Shown piece after piece: positions 27,781 through 36,529 of a stretch of 64,000 bases of DNA (position 1 is the first letter of the stretch; each line of letters begins with the position of its first letter). The stretch is from Planktothricoides raciborskii GIHE-MW2 (GTDB taxonomy: Bacteria > Cyanobacteriota > Cyanobacteriia > Cyanobacteriales > Laspinemataceae). Below the pieces are notes generated by a model that saw only the letters and a program-made list of their open reading frames with translations, had not been told where the DNA came from and did not search any database. Location: NCBI RefSeq assembly GCF_040564635.1, contig NZ_CP159837.1, positions 6,187,001-6,251,000 of the forward strand. The letters run 5' to 3'. A program made the translations under genes and the position numbers.

Positions 27781-28053
27781 ATGTTAAAAATTAATAAAAG
27801 TTATGTGGTTGATCAAAATAAACAGGCGATCGCCGTGCAAATTCCCATTGCTGAATTTGAACGCATCGAGCAATTGATTTCTAAATTCGGTTTAGACCAA
27901 ATCCTCGAATCAGACGCGGAAGATGCTTGGTTAAATCAAGATTTATCTCGGCTAAGTGAATACGATGCTTACGAATGGCAAGCGGGAGAATTAGGATCGG
28001 GTAAGCCGGTGAATTATGTGGAGGGTGTTGGTTTAGTTATAGGAGAAGAATGA
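27781..28053 (+). CDS. Antitoxin of a MazF/PemK-type pair
   Basis: A 90-residue protein. The N-terminus (VVDQNKQAIAVQIPIAEFERIEQLI) resembles a Phd/YefM-like DNA-binding fold; the rest is acidic (ESDAEDAWLNQDLSRLSEYDAYEW) as expected for a part that binds a basic toxin. An upstream purine tract AAGGAGCC is a good ribosome binding site. The stop overlaps the toxin start by ATGA. It should bind the toxin and repress the operon. Confidence 0.82.
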   Translation: MLKINKSYVVDQNKQAIAVQIPIAEFERIEQLISKFGLDQILESDAEDAWLNQDLSRLSEYDAYEWQAGELGSGKPVNYVEGVGLVIGEE

Positions 28054-28424
28054 CCATTTTATCTTTGCAAATTGGGGATATTGTTACGGCGCGATTTCCC
28101 CAACAAAATCCTCAAGCCCATGAACAAGAAGGACAACGACCGGCAATTGTAGTGGGGTTGCCCAATCGAGTCGGGAATCCGCGTTTTCCATTAGTCATTT
28201 TGGTGCCAATCACCAGCGATCGAGGGCAAGCATGGGCGAATGATTCCCCTGATTTATATCCTAAATTTCCCGCCGGAACTGCTGGATTGCGTCAGCCCTC
28301 TATTGCATTATTAGATCAGATCAGAGTTTTAGATTTCACCAGAATTACAGAGTATTGGGGAAGACTAACTCCCGAAGAATACGATCCCATTTTAAGGGGA
28401 CTTAAAAGAATGATTGATCCTTAA
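28050..28424 (+). CDS. MazF/PemK-type endoribonuclease toxin
   Basis: A 124-residue protein with the MazF layout: QIGDIVTARFPQQ, then EGQRPAIVVGLPN, VILVPITSD, and PSIALLDQIRVLDFTRI near the end with the conserved D/Q-rich strand. The fold cleaves single-stranded RNA. The length and motifs look complete, so it is probably active. Translation is coupled to the antitoxin. The pair sits between two direct repeats of ~260 bases, as a movable cassette would. Confidence 0.88.
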   Translation: MTILSLQIGDIVTARFPQQNPQAHEQEGQRPAIVVGLPNRVGNPRFPLVILVPITSDRGQAWANDSPDLYPKFPAGTAGLRQPSIALLDQIRVLDFTRITEYWGRLTPEEYDPILRGLKRMIDP

Positions 28425-28441
28425 GCGATCGCCATCACTGG

Positions 28442-28710
28442 ACTCAGAAACAGGGTTTCTTGTTAGAAATCCACCGTTAACTCTGATATTCACAACAGAA
28501 ACCCGGTTTCTTTTTTAGCTTGTTTATTTGCGCCAGAAACCGGGTTTCTTATGGTACATCCACCGTTAACTCTAATATTCACAACAGAAACCCGGTTTCT
28601 TTATGATTTACTACTTGTTTATTTTCCCTTTTTATGCTATAAAAATAATGATGGCGATGGGGCTCGCCAAAACCGCCGTAAGTTTGCCAAGAATTTGCCA
28701 AGAATTTGAC
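28442..28710. repeat. Right direct repeat flanking the toxin-antitoxin pair
   Basis: The matching copy of 27444-27701, from CTCAGAAACAGGGTTTCTTG to AAGTTTGCCAAG, plus a 12-base local duplication of AAGAATTTGCC. Recombination between the two copies would delete the toxin-antitoxin pair and leave one copy. Confidence 0.88.
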
Positions 28711-28847
28711 CAGACCAAGGCTGATGGCTCCTACTATTCCGACTTGTTGCGGAAGAGTAGGGGCTTTGGGTTCTGATTACTCTTTCTGCCACAAGTCACG
28801 TTTTTCCACAACTTTAAATTTCCACACATTCAAATTAACGTGACGAT

Positions 28848-30473
28848 ATGTTAGAAAGCATTATCTGGATTTTATTGATGGGTTGTTTCGTGGGGCAGAT
28901 TGCTCGACGGCTAAGAGCACCGGCATTGGTGGGCATGACCCTGGTCGGTATTCTCCTCGGCCCCCAAATGGGCAATGTGATTAGTGGGGAAGTGCTGGGG
29001 GCAGCGGACTCCCTGCGGACGATCGCCGTGATGGTGATTTTGATGAAAGCAGGGTTGGGTCTAGACCGGGAAAAGCTGTCTCAACAAGGGACTGTGGCGT
29101 TAAGACTAGGGTTCTTACCGGCAGCTTGTGAAGCGATCGCCGTTGCGGTGGCGGCGGTTTGGCTATTCAAATTTGACTTAGCTACCGGATTGTTGCTGGG
29201 CTGCGTGATTAGTGCCGAGTCCCCAGCAGTGATTGTCCCCGGAATGTTGCGGTTAAAAAGCCTGGGATGGGGGGTGAAAAAAGGAATTCCCGATGCGATT
29301 TTAACCGGAAGTGCCTTATCGGATGTATTGCTGCTTTTGGTGTTTAGCTTGCTGCTGGCGTTTCTGTCTCAAAATACCGCCACCAGCTTGACTTTGCCCG
29401 GTGGAATTACCCTCAGTCCCTTGCAATTATTGCCGTTTCAAATCATTGCCCAAATTGGTTTAGGGGTATTGTTAGGTTGGTTGATGGCGCGAATTTTGGT
29501 GTTTCTGCTGTCGCAACAAAAATGGATGCAAAATAAGGTTTTGGATGCTCTGGTTGCCGCCAGTTTTGCCCTATTTTTGGTGGTATTAAGCGAAGATTTT
29601 CCTGTATTTTCCGGCTATTTAGCGGTGATGGTGACGGGATTTTTTCTAATAGAAATGGATACCCCCTTAGCCCGACGGTTGCGAGTCGGTTTTGATAGCT
29701 TATGGGTGGTGGCGGAAATTGTCCTTTTTGTGTTGCTGGGGGCTAGTATTCAACTGAATGTTTTGGGCGATCGCTTGCTGGTGGGACTGCTGGTGTTGGC
29801 GATCGGCACTTTGGTGGGGCGATCGCTGGGTTGGTATCTGTCCACTTTGGGGAGTAACTGGAGTTGGAAAGAACGGCTGTTTTTGCTGCCGGGAAATTCC
29901 GCCAAAGCCACGGTACAAGCGGCGATTGGGGCTATTCCCCTAGCCCAAGGAATTCAAGGAGGAGACACGATTTTAGCGATCGCCGCTTTGTCGATTTTAG
30001 TCACCGCACCCTTGGGGGCTTGGGCAATTCCCACTTTTGCTCCCAAACTGTTAGAAAAGGGTGAAGTTGACCCCACTAAAGTCGCAGTTTCCCGTCACAT
30101 TATTTTATTAGCTGCGGTAGATACTTCGGCAATTGCCACGGAGACTTTAACCAAAGCGGCAGAATTAGCCCGTCGCAGTGATGGGGAAGTGGTGGTGCTC
30201 CATGTGCGCGTAGGAGAAGATATCCAAGAAGTAGAAAAATTGCGGAATCGCAGCAAGCAACTCCTGGCAGATATTCCCCATCAATTTATTACTACTGATG
30301 GAGACGTACCCGCAGAAATTATTCGCATTGCTCAAGAATATAATGCAGCAGAAATTGTCATGGGTAAACGCGGCGATCGTGCCGATGATCATGTGTTAGT
30401 TGGGTCGGATTTGCAAGCGGTGTTAGCAACAAGTACATTGCCGATTATTGTAGTGGAAAATAAGTCAATTTAA
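28848..30473 (+). CDS. CPA2-type cation/proton antiporter with C-terminal UspA domain
   Basis: A 541-residue protein. About twelve membrane helices fill residues 1-405, beginning SIIWILLMGCFVGQIARRLR and including GMTLVGILLGPQMG and the conserved VISAESPAVIVPG block. The tail (~415-541) is a universal stress protein domain (HIILLAAVDTSAIATETLTK, VVVLHVRVGED, IVMGKRGDRADDHVLVGSD), which could bind ATP. It should exchange Na or K for protons across a membrane, gated by the tail. A strong terminator follows. Confidence 0.92.
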   Translation: MLESIIWILLMGCFVGQIARRLRAPALVGMTLVGILLGPQMGNVISGEVLGAADSLRTIAVMVILMKAGLGLDREKLSQQGTVALRLGFLPAACEAIAVAVAAVWLFKFDLATGLLLGCVISAESPAVIVPGMLRLKSLGWGVKKGIPDAILTGSALSDVLLLLVFSLLLAFLSQNTATSLTLPGGITLSPLQLLPFQIIAQIGLGVLLGWLMARILVFLLSQQKWMQNKVLDALVAASFALFLVVLSEDFPVFSGYLAVMVTGFFLIEMDTPLARRLRVGFDSLWVVAEIVLFVLLGASIQLNVLGDRLLVGLLVLAIGTLVGRSLGWYLSTLGSNWSWKERLFLLPGNSAKATVQAAIGAIPLAQGIQGGDTILAIAALSILVTAPLGAWAIPTFAPKLLEKGEVDPTKVAVSRHIILLAAVDTSAIATETLTKAAELARRSDGEVVVLHVRVGEDIQEVEKLRNRSKQLLADIPHQFITTDGDVPAEIIRIAQEYNAAEIVMGKRGDRADDHVLVGSDLQAVLATSTLPIIVVENKSI

Positions 30474-30493
30474 ACTCAACCCAGAAAGCCTCG

Positions 30494-30537
30494 AAAAACC
30501 GGGTTTATGAAACTACCCATAAACCCGGTTTTTTTTT
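30494..30537 (+). terminator. Strong rho-independent terminator built from a repeat
   Basis: AAACCGGGTTTATG, a short AAACTAC loop, CATAAACCCGGTTT and a run of nine T. The stem is a variant of the AGAAACCGGGTTTCT family, which shows how that repeat can serve as a terminator. Confidence 0.9.
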
Positions 30538-30543
30538 ACATAT

Positions 30544-31320
30544 TTATCGTTTTTGATAGGCTAAATATACAGCTTCTAAGAATAACTCCGCTGTAACTCC
30601 TTTTGGCATTTTTTCTAAATTTAGGGCGGTTTGTACCCGTTGGGTTATCTGATAGCTGAGTTCAACTTTTGCCTCGGAAAAAAGACTGGAACGACGGCGT
30701 AAATACTCGCGAATCAGGGCAAAATCATCGGGGCTTAACCCAGAGATATCCGTAGCTTCTAAGAGGCGATCTGCCAGAGAATCAGCTTTTTCTGAAAAGG
30801 AAAATTCCGCCGAGGCTACTGCTTCTTCATCCTGTACTACCAAGGTTCCAGCTACCCAATCACCGATGCGTTTTTCTCGCTGGCCGAACATAATCATAAA
30901 CATACCAATAAATAATAAATCATCCACGGGTCTTAGCAACGATCTTAAGGTTGCTTGTGGCAAGCCAACGGGTCTACCATCATCACGAATCACCCTAATT
31001 TTTGCCTGTCTTTTCCCTGGGGTTTGTCCCTGCCATAAGGTTTCAAAAAAAGCAAAATAACCCACATAGACAAAGAAAAAGATTAAGCCCAGAATGGCAA
31101 ATCCCCAAAGCTCAAGGCGATCGCCGCCCAATAGGTCTTGTAAAAAATTGACTGATATGGCGAAAAAGATTAAGTATAATATGATTAAAATCACCAAACT
31201 CAGCAACCAATATAAATAGTCAAGGCATAAAGCATAAGTCCGACTGCCGATGCCGGCTAAGGTAAACTCAAGTTCTACACTTTCTGGGGTTTGAATTTTA
31301 ACTCGATTGAAGATATTCAT
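30544..31320 (-). CDS. RDD-family membrane protein
   Basis: A 258-residue protein. The RDD domain starts with RTYALCLDYLYWLLSLVILI, where the Arg and Asp of the family name are visible, has a second helix (LWGFAILGLIFFFVYVGYFAFFETLW) and the block GQTPGKRQAKIRVIRDDG. The soluble C-terminal ~90 residues are helical (SGLSPDDFALIREYLRRRS). It is the first member of the envelope cluster that also has SpoIIM, DUF58 and MoxR genes. Its function is not known. Confidence 0.88.
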   Translation of the reverse strand: MNIFNRVKIQTPESVELEFTLAGIGSRTYALCLDYLYWLLSLVILIILYLIFFAISVNFLQDLLGGDRLELWGFAILGLIFFFVYVGYFAFFETLWQGQTPGKRQAKIRVIRDDGRPVGLPQATLRSLLRPVDDLLFIGMFMIMFGQREKRIGDWVAGTLVVQDEEAVASAEFSFSEKADSLADRLLEATDISGLSPDDFALIREYLRRRSSLFSEAKVELSYQITQRVQTALNLEKMPKGVTAELFLEAVYLAYQKR

Positions 31321-31389
31321 GGGATGATTTAATTGATTAATTTACAGCGCTTCGCGCCCTTGGAACGGGAAGGATCAATCAGGAACTTT

Positions 31390-31512
31390 TTTGTAGTACG
31401 GGCGTTTCGAGAAGGGCGAAGCATAAAGCCCTACGGGCATAGCTTCGCTTACCGGGTAATGGCTTTGCTATGGTAAGCATTAGTTGGCTGCCCCGAATGC
31501 TTCGCCCCTACT
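31390..31512. repeat. Inverted repeats between membrane protein genes
   Basis: GGGCGAAGCATAAAGCCCTA and CCGAATGCTTCGCCCCTACT, with inner TACGGGCATAGCTTCGC elements and TACCGGGTAATGGC, form a branched hairpin region related to the GGGGCGAAGCATTCCGG family. Confidence 0.75.
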
Positions 31513-31612
31513 GCTGCATTATTTAATTATTATCTAATTTATTAATCTGGAAATATGCCCACAGGATAAAAACATTGGGTTTTATTTATTCCCACCGAAA
31601 TGAGCGCTAAAT

Positions 31613-32542
31613 TTACTCATTGCTCAATTTCATGTCTAATCCTTCTTTTCGAGTGCAAAGGTCATAATATATAGTAGATTTAATGATTTGGTAAAAGGGG
31701 ACTAAGACCATCCCAAATAGAATGCCCAGGATGTAAGCAACCAAGAAAGATATGGTAATAAAAATTGGTGAGTTTTGATCCATAGCTAAAGTGTTGATCA
31801 GAGTTCTTTGGATGAGATCGGATAAAACGTTAACGACCATTTGCAGGGGTACAAAAATCAATCCGGCGACGATAAAAATTGTAAAAATTTTCCCAGCATA
31901 GCCTTTGGTCAGCTTTTGACTTCTTTGAACTGTTCCCCAAGCAGTTAAATTATGCTCGATCGCTAATGGCACTTCAATCAGGGACAATCCAATTGTAAAT
32001 CGGATGTAAAAAATCAAGAAAGCTGCTATAATAAATAATGCCAATAATCCAGCTATCCAATAAGCTAGGGGAGAAGATTGTGAGCCAATAAGAATGCCTA
32101 CGACTATGCCCGATCCGAATCCCATCACCACAGCAAAACCCAGACTAACTGCCATAATTAGTAAAAATGCGAAAAAAGAAGCCAGCCACAATTTCCAGAT
32201 TTTCGGCATGACATGAGCACTGGCTTCTTTAACGGTTTCCGGTTTATTGGTTAAAACTCCAAAAGCCAAGCGGCAAATTAAGGCTAGGTTTGTAATCGAT
32301 TTAGCCGATGTAAAAATTAATAAGATTAGCCAGATAGGACTGGCAGCCCAGAGAATTGATGGGTTGATTTGCTGGAAAAAAATTAGAAAAGGAATCGGTA
32401 GAAGCGTTAAAATAGGGATTAATGCCCATAAGCTGGCGGTGACACCAATCGGGAAGTAGGTAGAAAAGCGATCGCGATAAAGGCGAAGTCCCGCACTAAC
32501 CACATTTCCCACAGTCATGGGTTTTAATGGAGTATTAGCCAT
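31613..32542 (-). CDS. Polytopic membrane protein of the SpoIIM/RDD cluster
   Basis: A 309-residue protein with about six membrane helices. It opens KPMTVGNVVSAGLRLYRDRF, a start I know from membrane proteins of the DUF975 or GDPD-membrane-domain type, and ends LVPFYQIIKSTIYYDLCTRKEG, also typical of them. Its exact family is uncertain. It diverges from the SpoIIM gene, and the ~135 bases between should hold both promoters. Confidence 0.75.
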   Translation of the reverse strand: MANTPLKPMTVGNVVSAGLRLYRDRFSTYFPIGVTASLWALIPILTLLPIPFLIFFQQINPSILWAASPIWLILLIFTSAKSITNLALICRLAFGVLTNKPETVKEASAHVMPKIWKLWLASFFAFLLIMAVSLGFAVVMGFGSGIVVGILIGSQSSPLAYWIAGLLALFIIAAFLIFYIRFTIGLSLIEVPLAIEHNLTAWGTVQRSQKLTKGYAGKIFTIFIVAGLIFVPLQMVVNVLSDLIQRTLINTLAMDQNSPIFITISFLVAYILGILFGMVLVPFYQIIKSTIYYDLCTRKEGLDMKLSNE

Positions 32543-32678
32543 TGGTTTGATGCTCCCAGGTAAGATTGTTCGATCGCGATCTTACGCTACCCTAGAGAAA
32601 TAGGGAGGCTTATGTTAGCAAAATTTAGCAAAATTTAGCAATAATCAGCAATAATCTATCAATATTTCATCGAGTTTT

Positions 32679-33629
32679 ATGAATATTCGCCGTTGGATTG
32701 CCCGCAGGGAAACTAACTGGAAACAATTAGAAACATTGTTAAGAAAAGCTGAAAAAAAAGGGATGTCTCGCTTAAATGCCGATGAGGTGCGGCAGATGGC
32801 CAGTTTGTATCGATCGCTTTCTGGGGACTTAGCCCGGGCAAAGACTTACAATGTGGGCAATGCGGTAATCCAAGAATTGCAGCAACTAACTTCTCGCAGT
32901 TATAACCAAATTTATCAAGGTTCTCGACGACAAGAATGGCAGAAAGCTTGGGAATTTTGCCTTTGGGGTTTCCCTCAGTTAGTGCAGCAAACGTTTCCCT
33001 ATATTGCGATCGCTACTGGGCTGTTTCTCTTGGGGGTTTTAGTCGCTTGGTGGTATGCATGGCAAGACCCGATGTTTCTATCATTAATGGTGCCGGAAAG
33101 TTTAATCGAAAAAGTGCGCGATCGCGGCGAATTGTGGATGGGTTCTATTGTCGGGTGGGAACCCTTAGCATCGACTTCAATTATGCAGAATAATTTACAG
33201 GTTGCCTTTAGCGCCATTGGCGGAGGAATCACTGCCGGTCTTGTGACTGTTTATATTCTAGTTTTCAATGGATTACATATTGGGGCGATCGCCACCTTAG
33301 TAGGACAAAATAATTTAGCCTATCCATTTTGGGCATTTGTTTTTCCCCACGGCGCCCTAGAATTACCGGCCATATTTTTTGCTGGTGGTGCGGGATTGCT
33401 GATTGCCAGAGGGTTATTATTTCCGGGAAAATATCAACGGGCAGCGGCATTGCGCTTCTATGGTTCCCAAGCCATTCAACTGCTGTTTGGCATCGTGCCA
33501 ATGTTAATTACTGCCGGAATCATTGAAGGATTTTTATCCCCAAATCCCGCCATTCCTGATATTTTGAAATATATTATCGGCCTGGGAATATTTGGGGTAT
33601 TTTTTATGTATTGTAGGCGGAAACGTTAA
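32679..33629 (+). CDS. Stage II sporulation protein M homolog
   Basis: A 316-residue protein. The N-terminus is helical and basic (RRETNWKQLETLLRKAEKKG, MASLYRSLSGDLARAK). About five to six membrane helices follow, with the SpoIIM blocks FSAIGGGITAGLVTVYILVFNG and FVFPHGALELPAIFFAGGAGL. In Bacillus SpoIIM takes part in peptidoglycan hydrolysis during engulfment. The non-sporulating homolog in this MoxR/DUF58/RDD context is thought to act in the envelope, but this is not proven. Confidence 0.9.
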   Translation: MNIRRWIARRETNWKQLETLLRKAEKKGMSRLNADEVRQMASLYRSLSGDLARAKTYNVGNAVIQELQQLTSRSYNQIYQGSRRQEWQKAWEFCLWGFPQLVQQTFPYIAIATGLFLLGVLVAWWYAWQDPMFLSLMVPESLIEKVRDRGELWMGSIVGWEPLASTSIMQNNLQVAFSAIGGGITAGLVTVYILVFNGLHIGAIATLVGQNNLAYPFWAFVFPHGALELPAIFFAGGAGLLIARGLLFPGKYQRAAALRFYGSQAIQLLFGIVPMLITAGIIEGFLSPNPAIPDILKYIIGLGIFGVFFMYCRRKR

Positions 33630-33658
33630 TTTTTGGCCTTAATTTTTATCCTCTTTCC

Positions 33659-34987
33659 TCACAACTGATTTCTCGCTTTTAATCTTAAATATTGATCGAC
33701 TAATTGGTCGCTAATTTCATGGGCAGGGGCATCAAGAACTAAAACCCCTTTTTGGCGCAATTGGGCAAAGGCAACCTGACGTTGTGCCAGCAAATCAAGG
33801 GCAACCGCACGTTCGTAAGTTTGAGGGATTTCCAGGGTGGAGGTATGGGCGATCGCATCGACTTGAGGGTCGCGGAGGGTGACGCAAAACGGCAGATAAC
33901 GGGGGGCTAACCGCTGCATGGCTGCCAGCAATTCTGCGGAGGCGGTGACATCAATAATATCTGTAATTAAGACTACCAGGGCTCTTCGGCTTTGTTGTTT
34001 GGCCACTTTGGTGACAGCCCCCATATAGTCCGGTTCCCAAAGCACCGGCTGAATGGGGGTGAGACGTTCCAGGAGGTGACTGAGTTGGTGTTGACCCCGT
34101 TCCGGGGGCATCCATGTCACGACCTCGCGATCGAAAACCCCAACTCCCACGCGATCGCCCCGATTCAACCCCGCCAAAGCCAGACCCAGGGCGGCATTCA
34201 GCCCCCAATCAAACCGCTGCAATCCCTTCACCCGCGCCGTCATCAACCGTCCGCGATCGAGCAAAATGATTAAAGTTTGTTCTCGTTCCGCCTCCAAAAC
34301 CCGCACCTGTAGGGGATTATGCCCAGATAAGCCGGTGCGTCTGGCGGTGGCTTTCCAATCAATCATCCGAGGATCGTCCCCTTGGGTATATTCCCGCAGT
34401 TCGGCGAATTCCGTTCCCATAGAAAACCGTCGAGACGATCGCAAACTGCCCGTGGATTGCAAGGTTAAGCGAATCGTCAGCGATCGCAATCCCACCAAAT
34501 CGGGATATACCGCCACCGTTTGCGGCTGCTTCACTGACCACTGATGCCATGCCAAACCCCACTGCCCCAACTGTCGCACTTGAATATCGCCCCATTCAAA
34601 TTGACCGCGATCCTCTGGGTGAACCGTATAAGTCAGTTCTTGACTGCTATTCGCCGTTAACGTGGCTTGCAGTTCTTTAGCCGATACTTTGAATTGGAGA
34701 GGATAGCCATCGCGGATCGAAATCTGGGCAGTGGTAGCTGGCGATCGCACCGTCAAAGTGACCGGATTATCTCGCCCAATGGATAATTTGCCCAAAGGAG
34801 TCCGAGAAATTTCCCCGCGCTGAAATTTGACCCGGAATCCATCCAGAAACACCATCCCCAAAATCAGTCCATCAAATCCCAGGGTCATCATTAGGGCCAC
34901 TGACTGAGTAAACCACTGGGCAGCAAATAGGGCGATCGCCATCCCCAGTCCCAGCAGTAAAAAAGCGCGTTTTGAGGGAATTATCAT
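33659..34987 (-). CDS. DUF58 protein
   Basis: A 442-residue protein starting MIIPSKRAFLLLGLGMAIAL, with two close membrane helices at the N-terminus. The DUF58 core is EFAELREYTQGDDPRMIDWKATAR, followed by a von Willebrand A-like domain (TLIILLDRGRLMTA, GDRVGVGVFD, LVVLITDI). DUF58 proteins act with MoxR ATPases, encoded just upstream. The frame runs 105 codons further upstream, but that part is only the 15-bp minisatellite read as NPYPK or RIPTQ, so I place the start at 34987. Confidence 0.9.
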   Translation of the reverse strand: MIIPSKRAFLLLGLGMAIALFAAQWFTQSVALMMTLGFDGLILGMVFLDGFRVKFQRGEISRTPLGKLSIGRDNPVTLTVRSPATTAQISIRDGYPLQFKVSAKELQATLTANSSQELTYTVHPEDRGQFEWGDIQVRQLGQWGLAWHQWSVKQPQTVAVYPDLVGLRSLTIRLTLQSTGSLRSSRRFSMGTEFAELREYTQGDDPRMIDWKATARRTGLSGHNPLQVRVLEAEREQTLIILLDRGRLMTARVKGLQRFDWGLNAALGLALAGLNRGDRVGVGVFDREVVTWMPPERGQHQLSHLLERLTPIQPVLWEPDYMGAVTKVAKQQSRRALVVLITDIIDVTASAELLAAMQRLAPRYLPFCVTLRDPQVDAIAHTSTLEIPQTYERAVALDLLAQRQVAFAQLRQKGVLVLDAPAHEISDQLVDQYLRLKARNQL

Positions 34988-35012
34988 CGGTTTGTTGTTG
35001 GTTGTTGGTTGT

Positions 35013-35224
35013 TGGGTAGGGATTCTTTGGGTAGGGATTCTTTGGGTAGGGATTCTTTGGGTAGGGATTCTTTGGGTAGGGATTCTTTGGGTAGGGATTC
35101 TTTGGGTAGGGATTCTTTGGGTAGGGATTCTTTGGGTAGGGATTCTTTGGGTAGGGATTCTTTGGGTAGGGATTCTTTGGGTAGGGATTCTTTGGGTAGG
35201 GATTCTTTGGGTAGGGATTCTTTG
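35013..35224. repeat. 15-bp minisatellite, about 14 copies
   Basis: GGGTAGGGATTCTTT is repeated about 14 times without visible change, starting 26 bases upstream of the DUF58 start codon. Single copies occur at ~36398 and ~36473 on either side of a short spacer, and a partial copy at ~35245. Because 15 is a multiple of 3, all frames stay open through it. It lies between MoxR and DUF58 and must be in their shared transcript, if there is one. Confidence 0.95.
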
Positions 35225-35300
35225 GTTGTTTGTTCTTTGTTGCTGGGTAGGGATTATGCATGTTGTTTGCCCCGGAAGCCCCGGAAGCTCCGGGGCGACC

Positions 35301-35378
35301 ACCCTTCGACAGGCTCAGGGTAAACGGGCGGGATCGCCCCTACACCCTACACCTCTTACCCTGAGCCTGCCGAAGGGC
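35301..35378. repeat. Inverted repeat between MoxR and DUF58 genes
   Basis: CCCTTCGACAGGCTCAGGGT at 35302 is complementary to ACCCTGAGCCTGCCGAAGGG at 35358 apart from one position; the ~35-base loop includes GGGCGGGATCGCCC. The next 60 bases are a C-rich tract with CTCCG repeats. Confidence 0.85.
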
Positions 35379-35439
35379 TACACCCTACACCCTCTCTCCC
35401 CCGCCCCTCCGCCCCTCCGCTCCTCCGCTCCTCCGCTTC

Positions 35440-36384
35440 TTATCTCGGAACCCCAACCTGACTCAGTAAACCAGAAATCACCGCATCAATGGCAATGCCG
35501 TCAAGTTGGGCTTCCGGTTTGAGGATGAGGCGATGGCGCAACAACGGCAGGGCAACGGCTTTGACATCATCTGGGGTGACGTAATCCCGTCCTTGGATCC
35601 AGGAATGGGCTTGACTCGCACGCAACCACAGCACCAGCGATCGCGGTGATGCCCCTAATGCTAAATCTCGATCTTGTCGCGATCGCTCCCCTAGGGCAAT
35701 TAAATAATCCAAAATACTCTCAGCAACAGTTATTTTGGCAACCGCTTGACGGGCTTGTAAAATCTGTTCTACCGTCGCGATCGCCGCAACTTTATTCACA
35801 TCTAAAGATTGCTTTTGATGGGCTAATAACATTTGCTTACTGGCGGCGGCATTGGGATAATCTACCATCACCTTAAATAAGAACCGATCTAATTGCGCTT
35901 CCGGTAGGGGATAAGTACCTTCAAATTCCAAAGAATTTTGGGTAGCGATCGTCCAAAATAGTGCGGGTAACGGCAAACTTTGCCCGTCTAAAGTCACTTG
36001 TTTTTCTTCCATTGCTTCTAGCAATGCGGACTGAGTTTTCGGCGGAGTCCGATTAATTTCATCCGCCAGTAAAATCTCCGTAAAAACTGGCCCTTTTTTC
36101 AAGGTAAACGCCCGACTATTCAAATCAAAAATATTCGTCCCTAAAATATCTGCGGGTAAAATATCTGGGGTTAATTGGACTCGCCGAAAATCTGCCTTAA
36201 TCAAATGAGAGAGGGTTTTTGCCAATAAAGTTTTGCCCGTTCCTGGGACACCTTCTAAAATAATATGTCCCCCGGATAAAAGGGCAACCATCACCTGTTC
36301 AACTACCGTTGTTTGTCCCACAACGATGTTATTTAAGGCTTTAATGATATCAGTAATAATTGTGTGATCGAGAGTCATTGCCAT
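35440..36384 (-). CDS. MoxR-family AAA+ ATPase
   Basis: A 314-residue ATPase. Walker A is LEGVPGTGKTLLAKTL (~45), Walker B ILLADEINRTPPKTQSALLEAMEE, sensor 1 ATQNSLEFEGTYPLPEAQLDRF, and the arginine region is GASPRSLVLWLRASQA. MoxR proteins are chaperone-like ATPases that activate partner proteins carrying von Willebrand A domains, here the DUF58 protein. The DUF4350 and DUF4129 genes lie upstream in the same direction. A second ATG two codons in (MTLDHT) is also possible. Confidence 0.94.
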   Translation of the reverse strand: MAMTLDHTIITDIIKALNNIVVGQTTVVEQVMVALLSGGHIILEGVPGTGKTLLAKTLSHLIKADFRRVQLTPDILPADILGTNIFDLNSRAFTLKKGPVFTEILLADEINRTPPKTQSALLEAMEEKQVTLDGQSLPLPALFWTIATQNSLEFEGTYPLPEAQLDRFLFKVMVDYPNAAASKQMLLAHQKQSLDVNKVAAIATVEQILQARQAVAKITVAESILDYLIALGERSRQDRDLALGASPRSLVLWLRASQAHSWIQGRDYVTPDDVKAVALPLLRHRLILKPEAQLDGIAIDAVISGLLSQVGVPR

Positions 36385-36529
36385 TTAGGGTTATTGGGTA
36401 GGGATTCTTTGGTTATTGGGTTTTGGTTATTGGCTGTCCCCCCCTTTGAAGGGGGAGTTGGGGGGTTATTGGGTAGGGATTCTTTGGTTATTATCATTAC
36501 GAATAACCAATCACCAACAACTCCAATAA

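Noticed and set aside
35013-35224. CRISPR array at the tandem repeat
   Set aside because: Units are 15 bases and directly abutting with no spacers.
34872-35522. Frames coding for repeated NPYPK, GRDSL or WVGIL
   Set aside because: The 15-bp minisatellite is open in several frames; no start signal or sensible protein around it.
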